Below, one piece after another: positions 1 to 12,716 of a stretch of DNA of 64,000 nucleotides. How positions within the stretch are numbered: the first letter of the stretch is position 1; each line of letters starts with the position of its first letter. The notes under the pieces were generated by a model. It was not told where the DNA came from. It was given only the letters and a program-made list of their open reading frames with translations, and searched no databases. The stretch comes from Limonium bicolor (taxonomy: Eukaryota; Streptophyta; Magnoliopsida; Caryophyllales; Plumbaginaceae). The stretch covers positions 477,935,594-477,999,593 of the forward strand of contig CM041777.1 of the NCBI GenBank assembly GCA_023374045.1. The letters are read 5' to 3'. The translations under genes were made by a program, and so were the position numbers.

Positions 1-132
1 CAGGAGGGGATGATCATAGTAGAATTTGTTGGCTCCAAGGAGCAGATGGCTGACGTTCTAACCAAACCGTTGCCAAGAAAGGCATATCCGTTGCAAGTCC
101 AAAGAATGGGATTGAAACTGGATACAATTTAG
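1..132 (+). CDS. Ty1/copia polyprotein C-terminus (RNase H tail), partial
   Basis: The frame starting at base 1 is open for 43 codons and ends in TAG at 130-132. It contains QMADVLTKPLPRKAY, which matches the conserved end of the RNase H domain of plant Ty1/copia polyproteins (usually Q-x-AD-x-x-TK-x-L). The rest of the polyprotein lies left of the window. RNase H degrades the RNA template during reverse transcription in the virus-like particle. A candidate 3' LTR follows 76 bases after the stop, as expected for a copia 3' end. Confidence 0.85.
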   Translation, partial: QEGMIIVEFVGSKEQMADVLTKPLPRKAYPLQVQRMGLKLDTI

Positions 133-208
133 TAAGTTGGGAATTCTGTTTATGCAGTTTTAGCCGACATACCTGAGGATGTTTCACCTCCTAAGGTTTG
201 AGATGGGT

Positions 209-430
209 TGTTAGGATACCTAAGTTAAAACTGCATTATGTTTAGTGAATTTACGTTATTGGGTCTGTTTAGTCAAGTGTGTTTAAGCCGTTAGGAGCAG
301 GGGGTATATAGTCCTCCTCTCCCCTTCGCTTCTGGTTGTATGAAACATATACAGAGAACTTGCTCTCTCTGCTTCTAAGTCTGTGAAATGAGATTCATTT
401 TTTCCCTGTTTTGATCTTCAAATTCTTTCA
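209..430 (+). mobile_element. Candidate 3' LTR of the copia element
   Basis: The segment begins TGTTAGGATACC just after a purine-rich stretch (GAGATGGG, 201-208) and ends TTCTTTCA, giving TG...CA ends and a length of about 222 bp, normal for a short copia LTR. A TATA-like GGTATATAG lies near 302. The 5' LTR is outside the window, so neither the right boundary nor the target duplication can be confirmed. Confidence 0.6.
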
Positions 431-1184
431 GTATGGGGGTCCATTTGTTGCTTCGGATTTGGCATTTTACGGATCCATCGTGGTTTCATTTTGTACTTAT
501 GTTGCTATCGGTCTGATTGTCCCTCGTATTGGATATTTAACCTTGGCTTGCCTTTTGTCCCTTTGAATGTGCCTTTGATTACACTCTTGCTCACCTTAGT
601 CTGGCTCGGATCTAACCTCCATTTGTACCCAGTTGTGCCTGCTATGTATCTTATTGTTTGACTTTGTATATTGGCGTGGGGAAATGAAGAACAAAATCCA
701 ATTCCCATTTTTATCTTCCTATTTGTTCTCTTATGAATTGCGGCAAAATGGAGTGCAAGTGGTTCGGTTCTCTCTCAGGTGTCTGACCTACATTTTTGCT
801 TAACCCTGATCTTTGGTTTGTGTGTGCTATGTGATTTGTCATTATTCTGCCCGATTGGTGCATTTGATGGTTAAAGAGAAGCAAGGTGAAGATAAGGGTT
901 AGGAGCAAATCTGGTTTTATATTATTAAGTCTTGACTGTATTCAGTGATGGCTTCTTTAGATCCTTACCTCTTTTGGCTTGTCTTCTACAATTTAGGGTA
1001 AATTTCACTTTCCTAATGGTGTTGGAAGTGAATTGCAGCTCTAGGTTTTGTAACAATTTCTGACTTTAGATATGTGGTACAAAGCATGGATTCGGTCATC
1101 AGTTCCGAACCAAGATGAGATTGTTTCCAATATCTAAATGTGTTGTACATTTGTATCTTCTTGTTCGTATTCTTGGTATCTAGT
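431..1184. other. Intergenic DNA, no gene seen
   Basis: No exon, RNA gene or known repeat was recognised. Short open stretches on the minus strand near 505-908 show no domain and no codon bias. This may be the original host sequence into which the fold-back element inserted. Confidence 0.4.
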
Positions 1185-2187
1185 GATATTTTTACCTGTA
1201 CCTCAAAAATAGAGGATCACTACGCGCAGCCGGAATTTCAATTCGCTCAGTCGGAAATGATCACATTTTGTCCTTGCTTCAATATTTTCTAAAAATTACC
1301 ATATTTACCCATAATTTTTGACATATTATGAGGTGCACCCAAATTTCATTATATAACGAAGGTGGCATTCCAGAAATCTACGACGAGTGCGCAGATGATG
1401 TTAACACCAAGGAGAACTCACGAGGGGCCCATTCTAAGGTATTTTTCCTGGTTTTTTAGCAATTTATGTGCTAATGAAAGCAAAATTTGTTAAAAAACTG
1501 TCAAAAAAAGCAAAAAAGGATTCCCAAGTAGCAGACGGAACCCAACGTCGCCGCCGTCATAACTATACCGGCGTCGGTGCCCGCTTCTTCTCCCCGGCGT
1601 CCGTGCCGCTTCTTCCTTACTGGCGTCGGCACCGGCCCCTCCTTACTAGTGTTAGCTCTGGCCCTTTTATGTTGGTGTCATCGCCAGGTTGCAGTCTTAA
1701 AATCACTATATCTTCATCGTTATAGTCTTGTTTGTCGATCCATTTGCGCCAATGCATTGTCTACTTCGTTATGATATATTTTGCTGATAATTTGTTTGAT
1801 ATATGTGTTATTTCTTCTTAAGTACATAGTTGTTCCATTTACGAGTAGTATCACGTAACTAAATGAAAGTATTAATTGTTTCTACTTAGGGTGAGAATGA
1901 TGGTTAATTCGATGACGAATCAGTTAACGTGGACACAGGTCATCTATTTAATACAAGCCAAATATTTGTGAATGATGGGGAATTCGATGACGAATCAGTT
2001 AACGTAGACACATTATGCATCTATGTACACTCCACGACGCGAGCACTAGCTACAGTTGTTTCCTCTAGCCGAACTGGGTTCTAGAATTCATCTACCGGAT
2101 GATTGAGTTGTATTGTTTGTTGGGAATTCTTTGTACATGTAGTTGTAAATATACTAATTAACATGATTTGAACATCGGTCCAGATGG

Positions 2188-3091
2188 CACTAATACAAAA
2201 AAGGCCTATTTTAGGGCCCTATTTCGGCAGTTCCTAGCTACAAACCGCCTAAATATATTATTTTCCCGCTTTTTTGGATGAAATTTTTAAAAACCGTGCC
2301 TCTGCCTTCTTTTTTCCGACCCTTCGCCCCTCTCTCTCTCTTCATTCTCTTCCATCACGTAAATTTGCAATCCTAAGCTCTGTGCCTCCACCTTCATTCT
2401 CTTCTTAAGTATGTGTCGTCGAACTATTACATCTTGCTCACACCAGATTGAAGATGGGGCTGAAGCAGTTCATTCCAAACCGGTAACATACTCGAACTTA
2501 TCTTTTTCTCTTTGACGAACAAGGAACATACATGTTCGCGCCTTTTCATTCTATTCTTTATGTATGATGCATTTCCCTCTCTTCATTCTCTTCGCTCACA
2601 GTTTTTTTACAACTGAAGAACAAGGGACATGCTCTGCATGCCTCTCACAATAATTTTGCAACCCTAACTGGCGAACAAGGAACATGCTATATGTGCCTTT
2701 ACAATCTCTTCACTCACTGTAATTTTGCGAACAGAATATTCGTGTGTACTTGTTTGTGCAGTGTACTTGTTTGTGTGTGTTGTGTACTGGTTTGTGTTAT
2801 GTGAGTTACGTGTAGTGTACTAGTTTTTCTTTTCTTTTTTTGTGTACTGGTTTTGTATTTGCGCCTCTATTCTCATCTTGTGTCTACGCCACGAATCACT
2901 GGAACTGATGCATCTTTCAGAGGTTGAAGACGGGACAGGGTACAGAATGAATTTTTTTTAAAAAAAATACACCTATTTAGGTGGTTGTTAACTAGGAACC
3001 GCCGAAATAGGTGTGTTTTTTGTTCTAACGGGCGCTTATCTTGGCAGTTGCTAGCTAGGAACTGTCGAAATAGACCTGTTTTGTACTAGTG
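2188..3091. mobile_element. Non-autonomous CACTA element
   Basis: The element starts CACTAATACAAAA and ends TTTTGTACTAGTG, an imperfect inverted repeat with the diagnostic CACTA termini. It is flanked by TGG on both sides (2185-2187 and 3092-3094), the 3-bp duplication expected for CACTA transposons. Subterminal repeats around CGGCAGTTCCTAGCTA and CTAGCTAGGAACTG near 2230, 2980 and 3050 are typical transposase-binding regions. It has no coding capacity. Removing it restores the match between the left and right arms of the fold-back element. Confidence 0.88.
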
Positions 3092-3130
3092 TGGTTAGAT
3101 GTGTCGACACTAACTACCATCGACTTTCAG

Positions 3131-3700
3131 TGATATTAACTTTGTATTTGAAAGTCATTTTTGAGCTATCTCCATCGACCAACCAATCTCATTCACCCTT
3201 TATATTGTTCATCAGTGATCATAGTGCGAGAAGAGAAACCTTATCCTTTGCTTATAGACAGAGTTATCATCTACTCGAGCCAAGCTTTAGTACATGACTG
3301 ACTGACACAAGTCCGTGATATTAACTTTGTCTTTGAAAGTCATTTTTGAGCTATCTCCATCGGTAAACCAATCTCATTCACCTTTTTATATTGTTCACCA
3401 GTGATCATCACAGTGCAAGAAGAGAAATCCAACCCTTTGACATTTACATATACATAGTTTTTACTGACAGCACTGATCTCAATCAACGTAAAGTGCACAA
3501 GCTACAATCTGTTTGACATATACATATACATAGTTCTTACTGAGAGCACTGATCTCAATCAACGTAAAGTGCATAAGGTGCAATCTGTTTGACATTTACA
3601 TATACATAGTTCTTACTGAGGACACTGATCTAAATCAACCTAAAGTGCACAAGCTGCAATCTGTTTGACATTTACACATACATAGTTCTTACGTAGAACT
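3131..3700. repeat. Two tandem repeat families in the left fold-back arm
   Basis: A unit of about 186 bp, beginning near GATATTAACTTTG, occurs twice (about 3131 and 3317). It is followed by about four copies of a roughly 75-bp unit containing CATAGTTCTTACTGAG and CACTGATCTCAATCAACG (about 3438-3700). Neither family was found in the right arm, so they probably expanded after the inverted repeat formed. Confidence 0.7.
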
Positions 3701-4039
3701 TGCTTATTTCACGCTTAAGTGGATTATAAGACCATCTTACGTCACCATCAATTTCGTGCTCTTTCTTATATTCGCCCACGACGCCACACATCACCACGGC
3801 CCGCACTATCCCCCGGGCGACACGCAACATCCATGTGCTTACATTACACACCCTCCCCTTTACGCCTAAGTCCCCTGGTACGATGCTCCATAACGTACCA
3901 CTCCATGTCAGTGCGAGCATGGTTCTCGTTTCTAGGTCATATAGGCGGTGTTGGGGTGCTTCTGACATGAAGCCTGCAGAAGTCGAAGCACTCCTTCAAC
4001 CTATCGGCAATCCAGGGGGTGACACTGTCGAGCCAGTTT
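3701..4039. other. Unassigned segment in the left arm
   Basis: This is a less AT-rich stretch between two tandem arrays. Both strands stay open for about 80-98 codons here, but the translations show no recognisable domain. It could be a captured fragment of host DNA. No function is claimed. Confidence 0.35.
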
Positions 4040-4586
4040 TGGTAGTTCTCACGTCTGTTGAAAAAGAATATATTTCAAAATTATCGAAATTGTCTATCAA
4101 TTCCACTACTTTCACATCCGTAAAAGAAGAATCTATTTCAAATTATCAAAATTGTCTATCAATTCCCCTAATTTCACGACCGTTGAAGAAGAATCTATTT
4201 CAAAATTATCGAAATTACCTATCAATTCCATTAATTTCACGTCCGGTGAAGAATAATCTATTTCAAATTATCGAAATTGCCTATCAATTCCACTACTTTC
4301 AAGTTCTTTGAAGAATTATAAATTTCAAAATTATCGAAATTGCCTATCAACTCCACCATTTTCATGTCCGTTGAAGAAGAATCTATTTCAAAATATCAAA
4401 AATGTCTATCAATTCCACCATTCACTATCATCTACTTCTTGTTCAATAGTAAAACAATCAAGCCTTTTTATTTGATTAAAGTTATCGACATTGACTATCA
4501 TCTGCACTAATTTCATGACCGTTGAAGATGAATATAATATAAAGTTATCGAAATTATCTATCATTTTCACTAATTTCATATCAGTT
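4040..4586. repeat. Tandem array (about 63-70 bp unit), left half
   Basis: Repeats of GAAGAATCTATTTCAAA, then CGAAATTGCCTATCAATTCC, then ACTAATTTCACGTCCGTT recur about seven times. The array was split by the large LTR retrotransposon at 4587 and resumes at 30526 in the same orientation before flipping near 30711. Confidence 0.85.
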
Positions 4587-7500
4587 TGAAATACCCCGGA
4601 CTTAATTAGGGTGATTAAATTACTCTAATACGATGTTGAGGGCCTATTAGTGCCTAATGAATTTTGGTAAAAAGAGTAATTCCAAAAGAAACAAGAAAAC
4701 GCTTAAAAAGCGAAAAACGCTAAAAAGAGCGTTATGTGACCGTAGGAGTAATAAGACCTCGAAAAGGGTCTAAAGGGTCTTAGAGTGATTTAAAAGGCTT
4801 AATAGTGCCTAATTAATATACGGGAACAATTCCTGAAGAAAACGGATTCATAAAACGGATTAAAAGCACAAACGAACCTTAAAGCGCATTTTTTGAGGAA
4901 ACCGGGAAAACACGACTTTAAGCGGGTTAAATAGACCCGTAATAATTTTAGTCAATCAAATGTCTATAATTAGACATTAGTGAAGGTCTAGAACCATTAA
5001 AATTAATTAAACGAGAAAATTCTGGAAAACGGGTTCCGGTAGTGAAGAATGTACAAAACTAGAACTTATGGGGTGTGAATGTAAATAAGCTAAACTAACA
5101 TGCCCCATTTGTAAATAAAAATCAGAATTATAGTGTGTGTGTGTGTGTGGTGTGGGACGGCTGATAGCCCCTCCCCCTCTCTTTTATTTATTTCCTAATA
5201 TGCTAAAGGACAAACTAATAAAGTAAAACACCCTCTCTCTCATCCTTTATTCTTTTTCCTCCCTCTCTTTCTCCCAGCCGGTTCCTTCCTCCTCCATGCT
5301 GCCAATTTGAGTTCTCCAACCAGCCAACAATGGCTTCCTCACTTCCTCTTCATACCCAAGCTCCATTTGAGCTCCAAATCAAAAATAAATTACATATTTG
5401 AACTCCCCTCATCATCCTCTATCTTCCTCTCTTTTCAAAATTTCAAAAGGATGAACTTCATCTCCATGGGTTTTCCCCATTTGAAGAGAAAGTTACATAT
5501 TCTTGAAGCTTGGAGTCTCCTCTCTCTCCTAAGATAAAAATTTCCAAGAAAAACTCATTCTCTCTCCACTTCCTAGGCTGGCCGATTTTTTTGCTCTCTC
5601 TCTTACCTTGTTTTCTTCTTGGTTTTGAGCTTCATTTCAACCCTCCAATGGTGGTGGGAACCCCCTTTTGATTCAAGGCTTGAAACCCCTCTTGGAACTC
5701 CAAAGGTAAAAACCTAACTTTGGTGTTAGAAGCCCATCCATTGAATTAGAGTGATTCCAAGTGTTTAGAAATTCAATTATGTCCGTTTTTGTGTTCTTGA
5801 ATGTTGGGAATGGAGTTTGGCAACTCCATTGCCCATCTGACCGAAATTGAGGAAGAGGAGAAGAGAAGACTTGAAATGGGAGCTCATGAGAATTTAAGGT
5901 AAGAAACTACCTTAATGACTTTATTAATGGTTTTAGAATTAGGTTTGGGAAAATAAAAGATGAAATAAAAATCTGGAGCAAAATGGTGTTTGTTTGAGGC
6001 TAGGAAGAATTTGTGAAATTGTGTTGAATTTAAGGGGCTAAGTGCCATTATATTGGAGTCTTGAGCTATATTGTTGTTTAAAGAGATTTGACGAGTTTTG
6101 GATTGATATTGTGTGCTGGTAGGACCCTATATGGGTGTGGCTAGATTAGGAATGAAAATTGGTAAGAGTTGGTGAAGTGGAGGAGATAAGGTTTATGGGG
6201 AGGTTATGGTAAAATTTTGGTAGAAAATGAGTGTTTTTAGATGACTTGGTGCATGGGAGAACCTAAGTGTTTAGTTGGGTTGAGTGGGGATGTTTAGTGG
6301 CCTTGGAATGGTAGGAGGAGAAGGGGTTAAAGAGGGTATAAAATCTGTAGCAAATAGCATGTGAGAAACTTGGAATTTTTGGAAAAAGAGTTAGTGTTTA
6401 TGACTTGTGAAACAAGGAGTGAACTTGGGTTTTAGAAGTACCTTTATCTAGAATGAATTGGGAATGGTCATTAGGTGGTTTGGTAAGTTTGGTAGGAGGT
6501 AAGAACAACCAAAAGGAGGTAGAAATGCACAAGTGTACAAAATGCAAGAATGTGAAAATTGAATTTGATGAATTTGAGCAAGAATTGGGTGGTGGATTAA
6601 ACCTATGAATTGAAGAGGTTTAGTGCATGTTTTAAGGTGTTTAAACATGTAGGAAACATGTGGAAAGATTGTGGAATGAGAAGGAAAAGATTTGGGTGAA
6701 TTTGGAGTTCAAAATGTGTAGAAAAACACTTTTAAAAATGGGGTCTGTTGTGGACCGCCCCTGTGGGGAGGTCCAGTCGAATTCTGCAGGATAGTGTAGC
6801 TTCTGTTGTGGACTGCCCCTGGGACCTCCCCAGAGGGGCGGTCCAGACCAGAGAAGAAAAAAATTTGTTTAAGGCTTCTAATGATGGGGGATTGAATGGT
6901 ATTGGTTTTAGATGATGTTTAGGAGTTGTTTGGTGACTTTAAAAGGTCCTAAGAAGTGTAAACAAGTTTGAGGAGTGATTGAAAAGTTGTGAGTTTAAGG
7001 ATACTTAAGTTAAACTGAAATAACAGGATAACGGGGTAAGTACGGGAGTAGCAATTATGTACATACCGTAATGCTTTAATATTAATAGAACCATTTGGCA
7101 TGTAGTCTGTGGTTCAAGAGTAAGGCTAGAGGAACAAGTGTGAACCGAGGAACGAGGGAACACCCGGTAAAGTTAACCCCGGTGAAAGGTATGATTTCCT
7201 CATGCCCTGTCTCCTAACTTGGTTACCCCGATTTCTGTGCTTGTTTGATTGTGTGCTCACCTAACAAGATAAATGCACGAATCGGATTGTTTGTACCCTT
7301 TTGGGCTTGTAGTGTATTGTTTGTGGTTGAATGGTAATTTGAGATTAAAGTTTGTATAATTCATGAAATGTGTGTTTGTAAATGAATTGCTTGATTGTGG
7401 TTACGTATTGTAGATCGACTCATAGTTGAGTCTTGTTTGGTTAGAGACTCAGGAAAGAGTCAAGTTGTGAATTAACGAAAATGAGGAAACCCACTAAAAC

Positions 7501-8939
7501 TATCGAACCAGGAAACGATAATACGAACTATGAACTCACTAGAGCGTGAGAAAGTATACGGGAGTAGTAACCTCCCGATAACGGTTAGAGAACCGAATCG
7601 ATTTAATCCACACAATAAACAATAGTGGAAGTATATAAGTAACCTCTAACTAGAGGATTGATAAATGTTCCAAATTGTGAACCTTGAGTAAAGTAAAGAA
7701 TGGTAAGGGATCACCAAACCCCTTAGAAATATAGTCGAACCCCAATGAGAGGAACCGACTAAAATAAACAATGTCACAAACGTGAGAGTATTCAATAAAT
7801 TGGGTAAAACCTTAAATCTTAGAATACTAGACATTGAGGAATTCCCTAAGCTAATAGATTATGAAAAGAGAGATACCTCTAGGCTAATCCATGTGATTGT
7901 GAAATGACTCCGGGAGAGGAGTTTTGGGAATTTGAGTAGTCCGGTAGAGAACTGGACATTTGTGAACTTGAGGAGCTAAATGCATAGCTCCTTTTGTATT
8001 TGTAAGCCCGATGGTGGGTCTTGAGTATGACCCTGCCCGGAGGTCGTGGCTAAGACTTAAAAGATGCCTTTGAGTATTGAGTATTCATTGAGACCTTGAG
8101 CATTGAACATTGAGTATGGAGTTGAGCATGTGAGTATGAGTATTGAGTGAGACTTGAGAGAATTGAGTTGTAATTTGTGAATTGAGTTGAGATTGTGAGT
8201 AAAGAGTACCCAAGAGAGTGGGTAAGACAATGAGTAAGTGAGTAAGGCATAGTGAGGTAGAAACCCTCAAGCCTAAGTAAAGAACATAATAAGCTAACCC
8301 CTTGATGTGCGTGTTAGTGTTTGTGTTCGTTGTGAACTTTGATTGTGAATGTACATATATAAGGTATATTGTATGCATGTTGATTGAAATAAATGAATCG
8401 CATGCTCTCGACCAAATAGTCGGCGTACCCTCGCTAGTACGCGGGGTATGCGGAAGTCATATGCAGCAATTTTGTTGAGCCCCTAGGGGCATCATTTTTA
8501 TTTTCTAGGTACATTGAAGCCGTCGGCCGTTCGAGAGTAGGACGGGGATGCTATTGAATATGGGTAGACGTTTAAGAATTCGTATTTGTTGTATTGTGGA
8601 TTGTAAGACCGAAAGGTCATTGAAAGACTTGGGAATAGTAGATACTCGGTATAGAACAGTATGGAGATTGTATTTGTATGAATTGTAATTGAAGGTTGTA
8701 TTTGGTTTGAGAATTGTTTAAGGGAGTGAAATGTATCGTTTGTATTGAGTACTTGGTATAAGACCCATTGACCGATATTGTGTTTGTTGTTGTATTTGAG
8801 TTTGGATTGGCCTTGTTAGTCACGTGGGTGACTAACGGCATTGTATCACCCCCGGTTATAGTTTGGTTTCCGCTGCTTGTGTACTAGTAATGGAGACGGG
8901 TTAGGAGTTAATTGTGTGGTTACCGGTAGGGGTGTTACA
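4587..8939 (+). repeat. 5' LTR of the large non-coding retrotransposon
   Basis: It is 4353 bp long with TG...CA ends. Contents: a GT microsatellite near 5133-5150, CT-rich tracts (5155-5600), a hairpin array (6744-6845), a run of GAGTATT-like repeats (8060-8160), a polyadenylation-like AATAAA near 8389, and a conserved block with the palindrome GCCCCTAGGGGC near 8479. Its partner is 26157-30525. They differ by scattered substitutions and small indels, so the insertion is moderately old. Confidence 0.92.
6744..6845. repeat. Hairpin array in 5' LTR (two units)
   Basis: Two imperfect palindromes share the pattern GGACCGCCCCTG, spacer, then a complementary AGGGGCGGTCC or GGGGAGGTCC arm. The counterpart in the 3' LTR is 28319-28438, where part of the first unit is duplicated. 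Similar arrays with different sequences sit at the matching place in the other LTR families of this window. Confidence 0.8.
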
Positions 8940-8944
8940 AAAAG

Positions 8945-8956
8945 TGGTATCTGAGC
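8945..8956 (+). other. Primer-binding site (initiator tRNA-Met type)
   Basis: TGGTATCTGAGC lies five bases after the 5' LTR. It matches the canonical TGGTATCAGAGC, complementary to the 3' end of plant initiator tRNA-Met, with one substitution. The inverted bases GAGCGA and TCGCTC follow, so the site overlaps a small hairpin. Confidence 0.82.
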
Positions 8957-10011
8957 GAAGTATCGCTCTAATGGTCTAAATACCGAGTTTAGGAAAATAC
9001 CGAGTTAGGAATTAGAGACTTAGGGCTAAGGGTTGAGTGTTAGCGTGTGAGGTACGCTAGATAGGAACTTCCAGTGTGATCTGGATACCTACGTAACCAA
9101 TCCCGCCCTCCGCAACCCCCATTTTAAAGTTGGGGAAAGAACGCCAAAGAGATGGAAAGACCTCCCATACTCGGGTTAACCCGATCTGGCAGTTGTAAAT
9201 AAACTTTGTAAGGAGAAAGAACCTGTCATACGGTAGATTCCAAGAACAGGATTCCCGAAGACGGTTCCCGTTTGAACGACATAACCGTACGTAACGGCAG
9301 AAGATTGAAGATCCTCAATTCAGGATAATGAAATGTGCGGCACCATGGGGTGACGTGCTCTGCAGTCGCGAGAACCATGCGCAGCCGACAAGAAGGGAAG
9401 CACAACCATGCAAGGAAGCGGAAAAGCGGAGTAACAAAACCCGAGACAAGAGAGTCTGCGGACTACGACGCTTGAAAATACCAACTACGGTATAGAAACC
9501 GGCTATGGAAGTAGCCAAGGTTGGATAACTCCAAACCTATGATGCCAAAAGGGCAGATACCCTAATAAAATGGTTCGAACAACTATGATAATATGCATAA
9601 GACTTACACCAACAGGACTACGACGTAGTTCCTAAGGATTAATCAAACCTCGGTAACCACCGCACAGGCGTGGGAACGAGCAATGAAGCAAGGTACACGG
9701 AATACCTCAAGGATCGGGAAAGCACCCGAATTGATGACAACCATGTCAAGACGCTGAAAGGCTACTCAGGAGTTGATCATTAAGATCAAAATGGATGAAG
9801 ATCCAATAAAGCCACCAAATACGGATGGAAATAGTACCATAAACGGTGTAAGATGACCTGAAAACCGACATACTCGCGCACTTGCCAAGGCAAGTGCAGC
9901 AACTACAAGGCACTTGGAAGACGTTTAACGACTAGCAAGTACCTAATAAAGTACCCCTATGACAATGGAAGCAAATGAAGAATTGCCTAACTTAAGAATT
10001 TTAAGAACCGA
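8957..10011 (+). other. Left part of the non-coding internal region
   Basis: About 1 kb between the primer site and the nested solo LTR. All frames contain many stops and no gag-like motif was found. It probably corresponds to the untranslated leader, including the packaging region that a non-autonomous element must keep, but no signal can be pointed to. Confidence 0.55.
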
Positions 10012-12460
10012 TGAGATACCCCAAACCTTAGTATGTTGTGTAAATGTTAAACTATGGTATTTAAAGGCTAAAAAGTGCCTTAGAAACATAAATGAATCAT
10101 TTAAACCATGGTAAAACACAATAACACACTAAGACACGGTTTGAGCAAAAACATGCTCTAAGCTTGGAGTGAACTTGGCTAGGACCCAAAGAGCCTACCA
10201 AGACTTGATGATGTTTAATTATGACTTTATAAGGCTAATTAAGCCCTTAGGAAACTTTGGTAGACAATGAAACCAAACAAAACACAAGAAAATACCTTAA
10301 AGTCAATAAGAGCAAAAATGTGCTCTAAGCTTGGGATAAATGTGTATAAGACCTAATGGTCATACCTATGCCTCATTTATATGTTAATGAACATATTAAA
10401 TCAATTACCAAAGAAAACCAAGCTTGGAAACAAGTTAAAACACAAAATGTGCTTTAAGAAGTCTTAAAGCACGTTTTTGAAAAATTGTCTTGTAAATGAG
10501 TTTTGAATGGCTAAATGTCCATCATTACTCTTTAATTAACATGTGTACTATATAGTATCACATTTGAGTGGCTATATCAATGGGAAATCAAAAATTTCAC
10601 TTCTATGTGCCTTGAATTGATGAATAGTAACTTTTATAAGCTAGTTTGTAACATATGATGTTATAAGTAATTAAATGAGTCAACAAAGACCAAACTACCC
10701 CCAAGTATATGATGGGGGCCGGTTTTTAGTAAGGTGAGTCATCACCATGTAAAATAAATTAAAGGAAGGAAGGAAAAGAAAGTAAAAGAAGAAAGTTACT
10801 TTAGTACATAAATATCTTCTAAAAGTAGACTCCAATCTTCATTCTCTCATTTCCTCCAATTCCCACCGTCTTCTACCTTCCTTCTTTCTCTCTTTTACGA
10901 TTTGCTATAGTACCACACAAGAACTCCATCTTTGAATGCTTGTAACTCCTAGCTCCATGGTCCAAATTCAATTTCAAGACCACCATTCTCTTAGTTAAGC
11001 CAAGCTCTACAATCTTGTCTTTTCAAAACTTCAAAACCTCCATTTCGGTGCCAAGAGAAACCTCCATGGGAAGAGCTTGAGCTCATCTTTTCATGCCTTG
11101 ACATTCTCCTTTGCTTCAAGGTAAGGAAACTCAAAGAAAATCCATGTTTCCTCCATGTTCTTATGTTGACCGAAAATCACCATTAATGGTGTATTTACCT
11201 TGCTTTGTTTAGCTTCATTTGAATCTCCCAAGGGCTTGGTGGAGTCCTCTCTTGATAAATATTCAAGCTCTCTTTCCATTCCAAGGTAAAACAATCATTT
11301 TAATACCTTAAGATAATATATGTAACTAGGGTTTACAATGAGATGGAGCTTAAAGCTTGAAAACTCATCATGATGTTTGTATACTGTTAAGTAGTTGACA
11401 AGGAGTGAAATGCCCTACCGGTTTTAAGAGGAAACAAGAAAGAAGTTTGAGTGGAAAAGAGGTAAACATACTATCTCAATGTGGTTTAATGCCTTAGGAG
11501 AAATGAGCTTATAAGCTTGCTAAAACTACCTAAAGAGCAAATGGTGAATGACTTAGTAAGGTGTTTCTCAAGGAGACTAGTAAAGGAACATATGTCTTGG
11601 TGTGTGTAATTGCAGGTCAAAGGCTTATGTATTGTGGAAATTCAGTGTTTAAGGATTATGCAATTTAAGGGCCTAAGAGCCATGTCATTTAAGGGCCTAA
11701 GTGCCAAGCAAGTTTAATTATGCACTATATTGTGTTGTAGTGTAAAATTGGTGAAGTTTTGTGTGTATAAAAATGTGTTTGATGGATCTTAGGTGTTCTT
11801 GAATGAATTAAGGTAAAAACCTAAGTGTTTGGATGTGTGGTATATACTAGAGAAGCTATGGCCAAATTTGGGAAGATGTGTGAGAAGTTCTAAGTGTTTT
11901 AAGGAAGTTTTGGTGAACTAGGGAGTGTTAAAGGTGAATGAATGTTACTTGAGAAGAAAGCATGTATTAAGGTGATTTAGGGGATGCAAGGATTTAGGCA
12001 TTGTCTTGGAAGTTCTAGGAATTCAATATGTGTTTTGAGAATGCATTTAAGTCTTGGAGGAGTTTGTTTAAGGTTTAGATAATGTTGATATTCAAGAAAT
12101 AAGTGATGTTTAGGTGGGATGTGAAAAAGGAGGTTTAGTTAGTAAGAAAAGAAGTTTGAGAGATGATGTTAAGGTGTAGAGGAAACACCTTGGTATAGTG
12201 GTCAATATTGGTGAAATACCACTTGGAAAATTAAGGAGGAAGTGTAAGCTTGGGAAAGGAATTGTAAGAATGACATAAGGAGTTTTGATATGTAAGAAAG
12301 GATGTTTGAATGATGATGTTGTGTGGAAGAAATGTCTTGGTATAATGGTTAGAATTGGCATGAATCATCACTAAGGACTTAAGGAGTATAAACTATAAGT
12401 GTTGGAGGCTTTGGAGGAATTTGGCTAAGTGTTTAAAGGTGTAGAAGTTGAGCATTTTGC

Positions 12461-12716
12461 CGTGTCCGAACTTCCGTCCGGACATGGAAGTTCGGACAGG
12501 CTCTGTTGGGTAAAGGATTTTCTCATTCTCGAACTGTGTCCGAACTTGGGAAGTCCGGACACAAGTTCGGACGTGAGTGTTTCTATCTGGGATTACTCTC
12601 GAACTGTGTCCGAACTTGGGAAGTCCGGACACAAGTTCGGACGTGTGTATGGTTTTCAGTATTAGGTCGCGGCTTGTGTCCGAACTTGGGAAGTCCGGAC
12701 ACAAGTTCGGACAAGG
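12461..12716. repeat. Hairpin array in solo LTR (four units)
   Basis: One shorter and three nearly identical units share GTGTCCGAACTTGGGAAG followed by GTCCGGACACAAGTTCGGAC. Each can fold on itself, because GTCCGAACTT pairs with AAGTTCGGAC and there is an inner GTCCGGAC palindrome. Spacers of about 30-40 bp separate the units. Translations across it are only products of the repeat. Confidence 0.88.

Noticed and set aside
12461..12716. Possible CRISPR-like array because of regular palindromic repeats and spacers
   Set aside because: Plant LTR context, only four units, spacers similar to one another, and no cas genes.
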